Shown here piece by piece: positions 1 to 9,864 of a stretch of 64,000 nt of DNA. The DNA comes from Proteus mirabilis ATCC 29906 (lineage in GTDB: Bacteria > Pseudomonadota > Gammaproteobacteria > Enterobacterales > Enterobacteriaceae), in NCBI RefSeq assembly GCF_000160755.1, contig NZ_GG668576.1, forward strand, positions 932,506 to 996,505, in the 5' to 3' direction. The notes beneath the pieces were generated by a model. The model ran no database searches. It was not told the DNA's origin and was given only the letters and a program-made list of their open reading frames with translations. The stretch's first letter is position 1. Each line of letters starts with the position of its first letter. The position numbers and the translations under genes are program-made.

Positions 1-197
1 CCAACGTTGTTGCGCCTTGTGTTCACAAGCACCCTACTTTAAGTATTCATATCACTTACATTCAATACTAGTGTTTTATATTAAAATTTCTCATAAATGC
101 ATATTAATGTAATGGTTGTTAGAGACAAACAGGTGAGCTAATAAATTATTGTCTATTCTATTTATAAGATGGTAAGAAAGAATAGGACGATAGCATT

Positions 198-2597
198 ATG
201 AAAATATCACATTTCTATCGATGGATAGTATTCATCATACTCACAATATTGGCGCTTTACTTTACTGTACTCGGAGGGTATTTAGTTTCATTAGCAGGAT
301 CGCCTTTTTATCTCTTTACCGGTGTCATGCTTCTTATTATTGCAGCTTGCTTTCTAAGTCGAAAGAAAAGCACCCTATTACTCTTTAACTTTCTATTTTT
401 AATAACGATTGTCTGGAGTATCTGGGAGTCAGGATTTGATTTTTGGGCACTCGCTCCTCGCTTAGATATTATTTTTATTCTAGGCTTACTCCTTATTCCT
501 TTCACACTCAATAATAATGTTTACACTTGTCATACCAATAAAATTGGCTTATTCACACTATTAGCCACAACACTTATCATTATATTAGGTAGTTCACTAA
601 CCGATCCTCATGCCATTAATGGTCAATTTACACAACAACAGCCCACCAACTCTATATCTCCTATCGGAGTAAATGATAATGACTGGCCCGCTTATGGCAG
701 AACGCAAGCCGGAATACGCTATTCACCATTAACTCAAATCAACAGTGATAATGTTGATAAGTTAGTTGAGAAATGGACTTTTCATACCGGTGATGAAAAA
801 AGAGCTAATGATGCCGTTGAGATAACCAACGAAGTTACGCCTATAAAAATTGAAGATAATCTCTTTCTATGTACACCTCACCAATATTTAATTAGCTTAG
901 ATCCCGCAACAGGTAAAGAGAAGTGGCGTTTTGATTCTAAATTGCAATATAACAAAAGCTTCCAGCATATGACTTGCCGAGGGGTTGCCTATTATAATCA
1001 AAATAATAGTGCCGAATTTGCCAAAAGCCTCGACGTTCGCCAACCAAGCATATCAGATGAATGTCCTGAAAAAGTCTTTCTTCCAGTCAATGATGGCCGC
1101 CTAATCGCAGTTAATGCGCAAACGGGTAATGCATGCCGTGATTTTGGTCAGAATGGAGAAATCAATCTGTTAGCTTCTATGCCTTATGCTTATTTGGGTG
1201 GATATAACCCAACATCTCCCCCTATCGTCACCGGTAATACTATTATTATAGGTGGCTCTGTTACTGATAACTTATCAACTCAAGAGCCTTCTGGTGTGAT
1301 CCGTGGCTATGATGTTAATAGCGGAAAATTAATATGGGTATTTGATACTGGCGCAGAAGATCCCAATGCGATGCCAGGTAAAGAGACTCAATTTGTTCAT
1401 AACTCCCCTAATGCATGGGCGCCTTTAGCTTATGATGCACAAACGGATGTGGTCTATATTCCGACAGGAGTAGGTACACCCGATATTTGGGGAGGCGATC
1501 GTCATCCATTAAAAGAGCGTTACGCTAATTCAGTTTTAGCACTAAAAGGGTCGACAGGCGAGCTATTGTGGCATTTCCAAACCACCCATCATGATTTATG
1601 GGATATGGATGTTCCTTCGCAACCATCACTGGTTGATATCAAAACTGATAAAAATGAAACAATACCTGCCATTTATATCGTCACGAAAACAGGGAATGTG
1701 TTTGTTCTTGATAGAAGAGACGGTACACCTATTGTTCCTGTGACAGAAAAACCGGTTCCTACTAGTGTCAAATATGGTCCACAAACACAAGGTGAGCATT
1801 ACTCACCCACTCAGCCTTTTTCAGCACTTAATTTAGCACCTAAAAATAAGTTGCAAGGTTCAGATATGTGGGGCGGCACAATGGCAGACCAGCTGTTATG
1901 TCGTATCGCCTTCCATCAGTTAAATTATGAGGGAATTTATACTCCACCATCAGAAAACGGTACGCTTGTTTTTCCTGGTAACCTCGGTATTTTTGAATGG
2001 GGCGGTATTTCTGTTAATCAAGATAGACAAGTCGCGGTAATGAACTTTATTACCTTGCCTTTTATCTCAAAACTTTATTTAAAAGATCCTCAAGATAGTC
2101 AAGCAATTGACGCAGGCCACGGAGAGCAAGGTTTACAACCCATGACGGGAACACCTTATAGTGTTGATATTCATCCATTCTTATCACCACTAGGATTACC
2201 TTGTAAACAACCCCCTTGGGGATTTGTTGCTGGTGTTGATTTAACAAAAAATGAGCTTGTTTGGCAACAACGATTTGGCACCATTAGGGATAGTTTGCCT
2301 AATTTAGTGGAATTACCACCATTAAAAATTGGTGTTCCTGGGCTAGGAGGCGCTATCTCAACCGCAGGTAATGTGATGTTTGTTGCTGCTTCTCAGGATA
2401 ATTATATTCGAGCATTTAATGTGACGAATGGCAAAATGTTATGGGAAGCACGATTACCCGCAGGTGGACAAGCAACGCCAATGACCTACTCTATTGGAGG
2501 CAAGCAATATGTGGTCATTATGGCCGGCGGACATGGTTCATTTGGTACTAAAATGGGCGATAGCTTAGTGGCTTATGGGTTACCTGATAATTTATAG
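198..2597 (+). CDS. gcd: PQQ-dependent membrane-bound glucose dehydrogenase
   Basis: Quinoprotein that oxidises glucose (aldoses) to the lactone in the periplasm and passes electrons to ubiquinone. At 799 aa it is close to E. coli Gcd. The first ~140 residues are hydrophobic and form about five membrane segments; the remainder is the PQQ beta-propeller with repeated W-containing motifs such as GKEKWRF and GELLWHF. The HHDLWDMD motif places Asp at residue 466, the same number as the catalytic Asp of E. coli Gcd. An AGGA sequence precedes the ATG. It is a single gene, closed by a terminator at 2620-2648. No PQQ biosynthesis genes are present in the window, so activity may depend on PQQ made elsewhere or imported. 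Confidence 0.95.
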   Translation: MKISHFYRWIVFIILTILALYFTVLGGYLVSLAGSPFYLFTGVMLLIIAACFLSRKKSTLLLFNFLFLITIVWSIWESGFDFWALAPRLDIIFILGLLLIPFTLNNNVYTCHTNKIGLFTLLATTLIIILGSSLTDPHAINGQFTQQQPTNSISPIGVNDNDWPAYGRTQAGIRYSPLTQINSDNVDKLVEKWTFHTGDEKRANDAVEITNEVTPIKIEDNLFLCTPHQYLISLDPATGKEKWRFDSKLQYNKSFQHMTCRGVAYYNQNNSAEFAKSLDVRQPSISDECPEKVFLPVNDGRLIAVNAQTGNACRDFGQNGEINLLASMPYAYLGGYNPTSPPIVTGNTIIIGGSVTDNLSTQEPSGVIRGYDVNSGKLIWVFDTGAEDPNAMPGKETQFVHNSPNAWAPLAYDAQTDVVYIPTGVGTPDIWGGDRHPLKERYANSVLALKGSTGELLWHFQTTHHDLWDMDVPSQPSLVDIKTDKNETIPAIYIVTKTGNVFVLDRRDGTPIVPVTEKPVPTSVKYGPQTQGEHYSPTQPFSALNLAPKNKLQGSDMWGGTMADQLLCRIAFHQLNYEGIYTPPSENGTLVFPGNLGIFEWGGISVNQDRQVAVMNFITLPFISKLYLKDPQDSQAIDAGHGEQGLQPMTGTPYSVDIHPFLSPLGLPCKQPPWGFVAGVDLTKNELVWQQRFGTIRDSLPNLVELPPLKIGVPGLGGAISTAGNVMFVAASQDNYIRAFNVTNGKMLWEARLPAGGQATPMTYSIGGKQYVVIMAGGHGSFGTKMGDSLVAYGLPDNL

Positions 2598-2619
2598 CTT
2601 TAAGTTATCAATAATATCA

Positions 2620-2648
2620 GGCGATTGTTATTTTCAATCGCCTTTTTA
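2620..2648 (+). terminator. Rho-independent terminator after gcd
   Basis: Perfect 8-bp stem GGCGATTG/CAATCGCC with a 7-nt loop, followed by TTTTTATT. It lies between the convergent gcd and bsr genes; the T-tract is on the gcd side only. Confidence 0.85.
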
Positions 2649-2674
2649 TTATTTGGTAACACTCACAACCTAGC

Positions 2675-3898
2675 TTAATCAACTAATACCCGTTGATTGG
2701 TTGCTCCCCATAAAATTGACATTTCGGTAAACAATGCACCACTGATATCTTCAATTTCTTCTGCGGTAATTTCGCTATTACCTTGTTTGCCAAAAAATAC
2801 AACTTCATCACCTGGTTTGATATTGTTAAGACTGGTAATATCAACTATAACGGTATTCATTGATGTTTTTCCTAAAACAGGTACGCGTTGCCCAGCAATT
2901 AACGCATGCCCCGCATTACTAAAAACGCGACGATAACCATCTGCATAACCTACAGGAATATTAGCTAGTACTGAGTCACGTTTTAATGTGTAAGTACGAT
3001 CATAGCCAACCGTATTACCTTTAGGATAATAATTAATTGAAGCAATGTTGGATTTAAAGGTCATCACACGTTTATAGTCTGTACTCGCAATGGTATCACC
3101 ATAAAAAATACCTCCCACACGTACCATATCCAGCCATGACTCAGGCACGGTAATTGTCGCAAAGGTATTTGCCATATGTAATGTGACATTGTTACGCTCT
3201 AATCCCATCACCTCTAACACTTGCTGAGATTGTTGCTTAAAACGAGCCAGGTCTTCCCTTACTTTATTAGCATCTTCTTCGGGATAATGAGACATAATAC
3301 CAACCACTTTTAGGTTAGCTAATTGAGAAATTTGTTTTGCTTTTTCAAGCCCAGATTTATTATCGACCTCTAAACCATTACGAGACATGCCACCTGAATT
3401 TAATGCTAAATGAATAGGAATGACTTTATTTTGTTGCTTGGCAATAGCATCTAATCTTTTTGCCATATCAAGATCACCAATTAACTCTTCTACGTTATAG
3501 TTGGTTGCCTGTGCCATTTCTTGTTCTGTCGCATTACGCACTCGCATTAAACGGCCTTTAAATCCTAAATCACGTACTTCTTTTAATTCTTGGTTATTTG
3601 TTACACCAATACATTTCACATTATTTTCTATCATAATTGGGGCAACTAACGATAAATCATGCCCATAAGCATCTCCTTTTAACACTGCACAAAGAGAGGA
3701 TTGCTTACCTAATAATGATTGAACTTTTTTTACATTAAAGTCGAGTGCACTTCGTGAAATTTCAATCCATGAATTATTGACAATAGCAGGCTGAACTTGA
3801 GCCACTTGAGTTGCTGGTGGATTATAATTTACAGGCTGTTGGCAAGCAGTAATAACGAAAAGTGGTAATAACGCAAGATATCGAATACCTAAAGACAT
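2675..3898 (-). CDS. bsr: Periplasmic lipoprotein amino-acid racemase, Bsr/Alr type
   Basis: PLP-dependent fold-III racemase. The PLP lysine lies in [11 protein letters not shown] (K74) and the second catalytic base is probably Y299 in VGYDRTY. Unlike cytoplasmic Alr it begins with a signal peptide and lipobox (ITAC, Cys19); Gln follows the Cys, which predicts outer-membrane sorting. The racemase would therefore act in the periplasm and make D-amino acids there. From memory, the broad-spectrum racemase BsrV of Vibrio carries a diagnostic set R119, R121, A165, N167, G169, R173, N174, and this protein has those residues at those numbers. I infer the broad-spectrum class over a plain alanine racemase. 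It is a single gene between gcd and the PTS operon. Confidence 0.85.
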   Translation of the reverse strand: MSLGIRYLALLPLFVITACQQPVNYNPPATQVAQVQPAIVNNSWIEISRSALDFNVKKVQSLLGKQSSLCAVLKGDAYGHDLSLVAPIMIENNVKCIGVTNNQELKEVRDLGFKGRLMRVRNATEQEMAQATNYNVEELIGDLDMAKRLDAIAKQQNKVIPIHLALNSGGMSRNGLEVDNKSGLEKAKQISQLANLKVVGIMSHYPEEDANKVREDLARFKQQSQQVLEVMGLERNNVTLHMANTFATITVPESWLDMVRVGGIFYGDTIASTDYKRVMTFKSNIASINYYPKGNTVGYDRTYTLKRDSVLANIPVGYADGYRRVFSNAGHALIAGQRVPVLGKTSMNTVIVDITSLNNIKPGDEVVFFGKQGNSEITAEEIEDISGALFTEMSILWGATNQRVLVD

Positions 3899-4070
3899 CT
3901 TCTTTCTTCCTTAGTGATTATGATGTTAAACCTATTTTTATAATTAATTAGGCACAAAAATATACACATTGTGAATATTCACTTAGGATAATAGCATTAT
4001 TATTCAGATAATAAATATAAAAATTCATCTCTGCATAAATACCAAGTAAGAGAGAAGACTTGATGATAAT

Positions 4071-4096
4071 TTATCCCCGTATACACGGGGAACACT
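4071..4096 (-). repeat. Solitary type I-E-like CRISPR repeat unit
   Basis: Read on the minus strand, these 26 bases start GTGTTCCCCG, have TATACA in the middle and end CGGGGATAAA. This is the layout of the 28-29 nt repeat of enterobacterial type I-E arrays, missing only the last few bases (normally CCG). The dyad CCCCGT/ACGGGG is intact. No second copy lies within spacer distance (~32 bp) and no cas gene is present in the window. It could be an orphan relic or a chance GC-rich hairpin; it has no T-tract, so it is a poor terminator. Confidence 0.6.
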
Positions 4097-4152
4097 CTAA
4101 TCATAATAGATTGAATCTATAAAGAAAATTTAAATACACTATTTCTACCAAA

Positions 4153-4186
4153 AAAATGCCCGACTGGTTAAAAAGTCGGGCATTTA
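4153..4186 (-). terminator. Terminator of the PTS operon
   Basis: Stem AAATGCCCGACT / AGTCGGGCATTT around an 8-nt loop, with an A-run on the plus strand that is a T-tract for the leftward operon. It lies just after the IIC gene. Confidence 0.85.
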
Positions 4187-4225
4187 TTAAAATTCCACTA
4201 ATAAGTAATATCAACGTCGGTAGTA

Positions 4226-5482
4226 TTAACGAACAATAATCCCTAATAGAATACCAATCACACCGAAGTCTGCATCACTAAATGTGGTATTGGCAATACC
4301 AATATCACCAAGTACAGGTAATAAAAATACGGGTAAGAAAGTAATCAATAAACCTTGAGCAAAAGCACCTAAAATAGCACCTCGGCGTCCCCCTGTGGCG
4401 TTACCAAATACGCCTGCAGTTGCACCCACAAAGAAATGAGGTACCACCCCAGGTATAATGACAGTCCAATCTAAAGCATAAAGAATAAACATGCCAATGA
4501 CACCCGCTGCAAAACTACTCAGAAAACCGACTAAAACGGCATTAGGTGCATAAGGAAATACGACGGGACAATCAAGCGCAGGTTTTGCATTGGGGACTAA
4601 CTTATCAGAAATGCCTTTAAATGCAGGAACAATCTCTGCAATCACCATACGCACACCTTGTAGGATAATATAAACACCTGCCGCAAAGGTGATGGATTGC
4701 ATTAAGGAGAACATAAACCAGTTTTTACCACCACTAACTTCACGAACAAAAGTGTCACCGGCAAATAAACACGTAATAATAAAAATTATGCCCATGGTGA
4801 AAGCGATCGCAACTGGCGTATCACGCAAAAAGAGTAAACTCTTAGGTACATTCATCTCTTCCGTTGAATGCGCTTTATTGCCAAATTTACTACCAATAAA
4901 ACCAGATACAACATAGGAAATAGTAGAGAAATGGCCTAATGCGACATCATCAGAGCCGGTGATCTTTTTCATATAAGGATGTGCAATGGCTGGGAAAAAT
5001 ACCATTGATACCCCAACAACTAATGAACCTACTGCAACTAATACCGCCCCTTCTAAACCCGCTGTTGCCAAAATCACCGCGACCATCATCGACATAAATA
5101 AAGTGTGGTGACCCGTTAAGAAAATATATTTCCACGGTGTTAAGCGTGCAATTAATATATTAATTAACATGGCAAAGAACATAATCAGTGCCATCTCTTT
5201 ACCAAAGCTTTTTTGTGCAATAGAGACTATGGCTTCGTTATTAGGTACAACACCTTGAATGCCAAATGCATGTTGGAAAATCGTTGAGAAATCACCAAGC
5301 GAGTTAATGACTAAACCTGCCCCTGCACCTAAAATAACAAAACCCATAATGGTTTTAACGGTGCCCTTAATACATTCTGTCGCAGGTTTTTTCTGAGCAA
5401 TTAAACCAATCAATGCGATTAAACCCACCAATATAGCAGGCTCTGAAAGCACATCGCTCATTAGAAAGCGGAAAAAGTCCAT
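4226..5482 (-). CDS. PTS transporter subunit IIC, ascorbate (UlaA/SgaT) family
   Basis: Integral membrane permease of a phosphotransferase system; about ten hydrophobic segments in 418 aa. The sequence fits the UlaA/SgaT family (E. coli UlaA is ~465 aa), including the internal GHHTLFMSMM and GNATGGRRGA segments. It is the last gene of a leftward IIA-IIB-IIC operon and starts 10 nt after the IIB stop. The family imports L-ascorbate in E. coli, but no ula catabolic gene is nearby, so the substrate is not established. Confidence is high for family and low for substrate. Confidence 0.9.
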   Translation of the reverse strand: MDFFRFLMSDVLSEPAILVGLIALIGLIAQKKPATECIKGTVKTIMGFVILGAGAGLVINSLGDFSTIFQHAFGIQGVVPNNEAIVSIAQKSFGKEMALIMFFAMLINILIARLTPWKYIFLTGHHTLFMSMMVAVILATAGLEGAVLVAVGSLVVGVSMVFFPAIAHPYMKKITGSDDVALGHFSTISYVVSGFIGSKFGNKAHSTEEMNVPKSLLFLRDTPVAIAFTMGIIFIITCLFAGDTFVREVSGGKNWFMFSLMQSITFAAGVYIILQGVRMVIAEIVPAFKGISDKLVPNAKPALDCPVVFPYAPNAVLVGFLSSFAAGVIGMFILYALDWTVIIPGVVPHFFVGATAGVFGNATGGRRGAILGAFAQGLLITFLPVFLLPVLGDIGIANTTFSDADFGVIGILLGIIVR

Positions 5483-5492
5483 ACTAGGCTCC

Positions 5493-5783
5493 TTATAGCG
5501 CGCCTAATTCACGTAATGCGGTCGAAAGTTTCTCTTTCATCGCGACTTTATCAATCATATTATCTAAAGAAACAATTTTGCCATTAACCGCTTGAGCATT
5601 AAGTTGTTCCGCAATATCACGAGTTCCCACATAAATATCACTCGGTGTCCCTTTTGCCGAACCTAAATCGACATGATCAACATCAGCATTGACGGCCAGA
5701 TCTTTTAAAATACTTTTGATGCTCATTTCCATCATTAAGCTACTGCCTAAACCATTTCCACATACAACGGTAATTTTCATCAT
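5493..5783 (-). CDS. PTS subunit IIB, ascorbate family
   Basis: Cytoplasmic phosphocarrier of 96 aa that relays phosphate from IIA to the sugar. The phospho-cysteine is C8 in VVCGNGLGSS, the usual UlaB-type loop. The ATG at either codon 1 or 2 could be used. It sits between the IIA and IIC genes with short gaps and is presumably co-transcribed and co-translated with them. Confidence 0.92.
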   Translation of the reverse strand: MMKITVVCGNGLGSSLMMEMSIKSILKDLAVNADVDHVDLGSAKGTPSDIYVGTRDIAEQLNAQAVNGKIVSLDNMIDKVAMKEKLSTALRELGAL

Positions 5784-5809
5784 ATTCCCCTTGGTTATTT
5801 AAAATTGAA

Positions 5810-6253
5810 TTAATAGTGATTAATAACAGCCAATACTTCTGCCTTACTTTTTGCTTGCAACAAAGTGTCTATATCATCTTGGTTATCAAAAAGTTCAGCT
5901 AATTTCACAATGGCATTAATATGGCTATCGTTATCTGTTGCGGCTAAAACAATTAAAAGTTTCACCGGATCATTTTCATCAGCACCAAATTCCACCCCTT
6001 TTTCGATGATAGTTAATGCTAAAGAGAGCTGATTAACCCCTTCTTCAGGACGTGCATGAGGCATAGCAATACCTGGTCCTAATACATAGTAAGGGCCTAT
6101 TTGCTCGTGTGATTTATAAATCGCATCAACATAACGAGGCTCAATACAACCTTTGTCAATTAATGGCTGACAGGCGATTTTAATTGCTTCACGCCAATCT
6201 TTGACTTGTGGGATCACTTGTACCACATCCGGTGTTAATAATGTTTTAAGCAT
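5810..6253 (-). CDS. PTS subunit IIA, ascorbate/mannitol-fructose type
   Basis: 147-aa IIA protein that takes phosphate from HPr (ptsH lies near the end of this window). The phosphorylated histidine is H66 in GIAMPHARPE, the hallmark of the PTS EIIA type 2 domain. It is the first gene of the leftward operon. The two GntR-like operators lie 60-110 bp upstream of the start, so this is where control by the divergent LacI-family protein is expected. Confidence 0.92.
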   Translation of the reverse strand: MLKTLLTPDVVQVIPQVKDWREAIKIACQPLIDKGCIEPRYVDAIYKSHEQIGPYYVLGPGIAMPHARPEEGVNQLSLALTIIEKGVEFGADENDPVKLLIVLAATDNDSHINAIVKLAELFDNQDDIDTLLQAKSKAEVLAVINHY

Positions 6254-6311
6254 ATTTATAACCTCAGTAAGGTGCTTTTTTGATCTCTGTATTAAGGATA
6301 ATAATCACTAA

Positions 6312-6359
6312 TGGTAGCGCTATCTAGATAGATTATGTGTAATTGTGATAGCGCTATCA
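6312..6359. promoter_or_regulatory. Pair of GntR/LacI-family operators
   Basis: TGATAGCGCTATCA at 6346-6359 is a perfect 14-bp palindrome with the central CG typical of LacI-family sites. A second copy, GGTAGCGCTATC at 6313-6324, differs from the perfect palindrome at one position. Their centres are about 34 bp apart, between the divergent PTS operon and regulator gene. I infer binding by the product of the gene at 6480. Confidence 0.8.
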
Positions 6360-6479
6360 TTTTGATGAAATGTTAATTGCGAATAAGTGCAACAATTGAC
6401 ACTGTATTGTTTCTGCAGAGTGGGAAAATTTCAGGTAGGATCTGCGAATTAAAAATAAAGCCGAATAAATCTGATCACG

Positions 6480-7526
6480 ATGATAAAAACACGTAAACGC
6501 CGAAATACAGGTCGCGTCACTTTACAAGAAGTTGCTAAACATGCCGGAGTCGGTTCAATGACCGTATCTCGCGCATTGCGTACGCCTGAATTAGTGTCGG
6601 ATAAATTAAGAGAAAAAGTTAACCAAGCAGTGGCAGAGTTGGGATATATCCCTAATGCCTCAGCAGGGGCCTTAGCTTCCGCTCAAAGCCATATTATTGC
6701 TGTACTACTGCCCTCTTTTACTGATAAAGCCAGTGCTGATTTTATGCAATCATTGCAGCAGATCCTCAGCCGTCATCATTATCAAATATTAGTGGGATGT
6801 TATGAATATCAGCTCCATAAAGCAACTGATGTAATTAATATGCTATTACAGAGTAACCCTGCCGCATTAGTTGCCTTTGGCTCCCAATTAAGTGATGTAC
6901 AGTTCTTACATATCAGTAATGCCAATGTGCCTGTTGTCAGTGTCGCGAGTCAATCTAATGAGCAATCTGCAATAAGTATTGATTGCGGTTATGAAAAGGC
7001 AGCGTTTGATTTAACCCATTATTTAATTCAGCAAGGTAAACGTTGTGTCGGCTATGTTGGTGCGCTACAAGGACAACGTTTACACCACCAGCAAATTACT
7101 GGCTGGTCGCGTGCTTTATTAAAAAATTATTTAAATGCTGAGCAAAGTGTTACTACGCCCGACCCCGCTTCTATGGCATATGGTCGACAAGCATTAACAG
7201 AGATCTTATTACGTCAGCCCGAACTAGATGCCGTTATTTGTAGCCATGAGAGTATTGCTTTGGGAATGATGTTTGAGTGCCAACGAAGATTAATTAAAAT
7301 TCCCCAAGATCTCGCTATCGCCTGCTTAGAAGGTTCTGAAAATAGCGCTCAAATAGCACCTTCCCTGACATCTATACATTTTAATTACCATAAAATAGGT
7401 AAAGAGGCAGGTAAGCACCTAATTGCACTATTGCAACATTTACGTGATGAGGTTGATAACGCTATGTTTGAAAATACCGTTATCAACTATGCTTATCGTT
7501 TAGAACTCGGACAAAGTACCCCTTAG
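6480..7526 (+). CDS. LacI-family transcriptional regulator, GntR-like
   Basis: 348-aa repressor-type protein. An N-terminal helix-turn-helix ([21 protein letters not shown], ~residues 13-33) and hinge helix (ASAGALAS) are followed by a periplasmic-binding-protein-like effector domain. The N-terminus resembles gluconate regulators GntR/IdnR. It is divergent from the PTS operon and most likely represses it through the two palindromes in the 226-bp gap. Its TAG stop (7524-7526) overlaps the TAA stop of the convergent Nudix gene (7523-7525). The effector is unknown. Confidence 0.9.
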   Translation: MIKTRKRRNTGRVTLQEVAKHAGVGSMTVSRALRTPELVSDKLREKVNQAVAELGYIPNASAGALASAQSHIIAVLLPSFTDKASADFMQSLQQILSRHHYQILVGCYEYQLHKATDVINMLLQSNPAALVAFGSQLSDVQFLHISNANVPVVSVASQSNEQSAISIDCGYEKAAFDLTHYLIQQGKRCVGYVGALQGQRLHHQQITGWSRALLKNYLNAEQSVTTPDPASMAYGRQALTEILLRQPELDAVICSHESIALGMMFECQRRLIKIPQDLAIACLEGSENSAQIAPSLTSIHFNYHKIGKEAGKHLIALLQHLRDEVDNAMFENTVINYAYRLELGQSTP

Positions 7527-8065
7527 TCAGTGGTTTCTTTTGTGTCCAAGCGAGTACTATTATTTCGCGTTAACCATAGAGAGAGTGCTTTAAGTGAATC
7601 AGGGGTAAATTCATCACAACGTTCAGTGATTTCTAAGGGAGTAAGCCAGCATACTTCCTCGATTTCTTCTGGCTGTAATGCAAATGGCCCATGTGATACA
7701 CAACTAAATAAGCTTCCCCAAACGCGGCAACTCTCATCGTCATAATAGAATTGTCCATGTTCGGCAAAAGGAACCCCGGCAATACCTAGCTCTTCTTCTG
7801 CTTCACGACGTGCACTTTCGAGTGCATTTTCACCTTGTTGTACTACACCACCCGCGGTTGCATCTAACCAACCTGGATAGAAATCTTTTGTTTCAGTACG
7901 GCGTTGTGCCAAAATTTTTCCCATGCCATCGTGCACGACAATATAAGTTGCTCGGTGACGTAGGTTTTCTGCTCGCATTTGTTGACGTGTTGCTTGTGCA
8001 ACAACTTCATTTTTTTCATCAACAATATCAACCCACTCGACCACTGCCGTATTTTCTTGTTCCAT
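7523..8065 (-). CDS. yfcD: Nudix hydrolase YfcD
   Basis: 180-aa Nudix protein. The Nudix box is complete: [23 protein letters not shown], with G, E, RE and EE residues that bind the metal. It closely resembles E. coli YfcD, which is related to isopentenyl-diphosphate isomerase, but its substrate is not settled. I give the first ATG; a TTG three codons upstream (8074) has a better spaced AAGG ribosome site and may be the true start. Its stop overlaps that of the convergent LacI-family gene. Confidence 0.88.
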   Translation of the reverse strand: MEQENTAVVEWVDIVDEKNEVVAQATRQQMRAENLRHRATYIVVHDGMGKILAQRRTETKDFYPGWLDATAGGVVQQGENALESARREAEEELGIAGVPFAEHGQFYYDDESCRVWGSLFSCVSHGPFALQPEEIEEVCWLTPLEITERCDEFTPDSLKALSLWLTRNNSTRLDTKETTD

Positions 8066-8260
8066 CCTCAACAAACCTTTTTTAATCGATGCTAAACGAT
8101 CGTAATTTTTATCCTGAATATACCAAAATCACCATATTTCACCACTATAATAATCATAGGTAATTTGCTTTATTCATCTTGCGATTTTTTGCTTTTTATG
8201 ATGTTACTAGGCAGACTGTAAAATATACGCTATTGAATATCACCTTATTGCGGAGGTTTT

Positions 8261-8875
8261 ATGATCGATCTTTATTATGCAAACACCCCGAATGGCCAAA
8301 AAATTACGCTTTTCCTCGAAGAAGTCGCCATGCCTTATACTTTGCATCATGTTGATATTGGCAAAGGTGATCAATTTAAACCCGAATTTTTAGCTATTTC
8401 ACCCAATAATAAAATTCCTGCTATTGTCGATAATGCTCCCGCTGACGGTGGTGAACCACTCTCTATTTTTGAATCAGGTGCTATTCTTATCTATTTAGCA
8501 GAAAAAAGTGGCAAATTACTTAGCCATGATCTGCGAGAAAAAATGACCCAACTACAGTGGCTATTTTGGCAAGTGGGGGGATTTGGTCCTATGCTTGGAC
8601 AAAATCATCACTTTACGCGTTACGCCCCTGAAAAAGTACCTTACGCAATCGATCGTTATACAAAAGAGACCGAGCGTTTATATCAGGTGTTAGAGAGCCG
8701 ACTCGCTCAATCTCCTTATCTTGGTGGAAACGATTATAGCATTGCTGATATAGCCACCTATACTTGGGCTCGTTACCATGACACACATCATATTGATCTA
8801 GCAGATTATCCTGCGGTAGAAAAATGGCTAAATACAATAAGCCAACGTCCAGCAGCCAAAAAACTGTTTGGTTAG
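8261..8875 (+). CDS. yfcG: Glutathione S-transferase family disulfide reductase YfcG
   Basis: 204-aa GST-fold protein starting MIDLYYANTPNGQKITLFLE, as in E. coli YfcG. An N-terminal thioredoxin-like domain (1-85, with the cis-Pro motif NKIPAIV and ESGAI) precedes the all-helical C-terminal domain (SIADIATYTW). E. coli YfcG acts as a glutathione-dependent disulfide-bond reductase with Thr/Asn near the glutathione sulfur rather than Cys; TPN is kept here (residues 9-11). GGAGG precedes the ATG at good spacing. Confidence 0.92.
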   Translation: MIDLYYANTPNGQKITLFLEEVAMPYTLHHVDIGKGDQFKPEFLAISPNNKIPAIVDNAPADGGEPLSIFESGAILIYLAEKSGKLLSHDLREKMTQLQWLFWQVGGFGPMLGQNHHFTRYAPEKVPYAIDRYTKETERLYQVLESRLAQSPYLGGNDYSIADIATYTWARYHDTHHIDLADYPAVEKWLNTISQRPAAKKLFG

Positions 8876-8939
8876 TGACTAATCTCACCTATCAGGATGA
8901 TACAACCTTAATTAGGATAGAGTAATCAGGAGGATGGTG

Positions 8940-9845
8940 ATGAATATACTTATCACAGGTGGAACCGGATTAATTGGCAGAGCACTTATCTGCCAACTCG
9001 CATTAGATAAACATAATATTACCGTACTTTCCCGTTCGCCACAGAAAGTCTACTCTCATTTCTGTAATGAAATGGCGTGTTGGACGCATTTAGATGATAA
9101 AGAAAACTTAAACCAATTTGATGCAGTGATTAATCTTGCTGGAGAACCAATTGCAGACAAACGCTGGACACCGGAGCAAAAACAAACGTTAGTTAATAGT
9201 CGATGCAAATTAACCCAAAAGCTGGTGGATTTAATAAAAGCCAGCGACTCTCCCCCTAGTGTTTTAATTTCTGGCTCTGCGGTGGGTTTTTATGGTGATC
9301 AAGGTGAAAATAATGTCACTGAAGAGACGCCACCTAAGGATGAATTTACTCATCAACTCTGTGCCAAATGGGAAAATATTGCACTCGATGCACAAACGCC
9401 ATTAACACGGGTGTGTTTGCTACGTACTGGTATTGTACTCTCTACAAAAGGAGGGGCATTACCTAAAATGAGCCCGCCTTTTAAATTAGGTTTAGGTGGA
9501 AAATTAGGTAATGGTAAGCAATATATGCCATGGATACATATTGATGATATGGTCAATGCCATCGTATTTTTACTTAATAATAACAATACCCAAGGCGCCT
9601 TTAATCTGACAGCCCCTCATCCAGTACAAAATAAAGCATTTACCACGACTTTAGCTCACGTACTGAAACGCCCTGCATTTATGACGGTTCCTGCCACAAT
9701 ATTAAAATTAATGATGGGAGAAAGTGCCACATTAGTTTTAGGTGGGCAACAAGCGTTTCCTAAGAAACTGCTCGATGCAGGATTCAGCTTTCGTTACCCA
9801 CAACTGGAAGGCGCTTTAGAAGATATTATTCGCCATAAAAAATAG
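8940..9845 (+). CDS. yfcH: NAD(P)-binding epimerase-family protein YfcH
   Basis: 301-aa short-chain-dehydrogenase-like protein of the TIGR01777 epimerase family, starting [16 protein letters not shown] with the GxxGxxG nucleotide-binding motif. The start is set by AGGAGG at 8928-8933, six bases before this ATG; the in-frame ATG at 8934 would leave no spacing. The C-terminus has the family's DUF1731-like segment ([12 protein letters not shown]...). The enzyme reaction is unknown. Confidence 0.9.
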   Translation: MNILITGGTGLIGRALICQLALDKHNITVLSRSPQKVYSHFCNEMACWTHLDDKENLNQFDAVINLAGEPIADKRWTPEQKQTLVNSRCKLTQKLVDLIKASDSPPSVLISGSAVGFYGDQGENNVTEETPPKDEFTHQLCAKWENIALDAQTPLTRVCLLRTGIVLSTKGGALPKMSPPFKLGLGGKLGNGKQYMPWIHIDDMVNAIVFLLNNNNTQGAFNLTAPHPVQNKAFTTTLAHVLKRPAFMTVPATILKLMMGESATLVLGGQQAFPKKLLDAGFSFRYPQLEGALEDIIRHKK

Positions 9846-9864
9846 TCACTCGTCACACAGGGGA

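Larger units (their letters stand above)
3899..4225. other. Intergenic region between bsr and the PTS operon
   Basis: No gene seen. It contains the bsr upstream region, a solitary CRISPR-like repeat (4071-4096) and the PTS operon terminator (4153-4186). The rest is AT-rich and unremarkable. Confidence 0.7.

Noticed and set aside
4071..4096. A full CRISPR array at this site
   Set aside because: Only one repeat-like unit is found; no repeated unit at spacer distance on either side and no cas genes.
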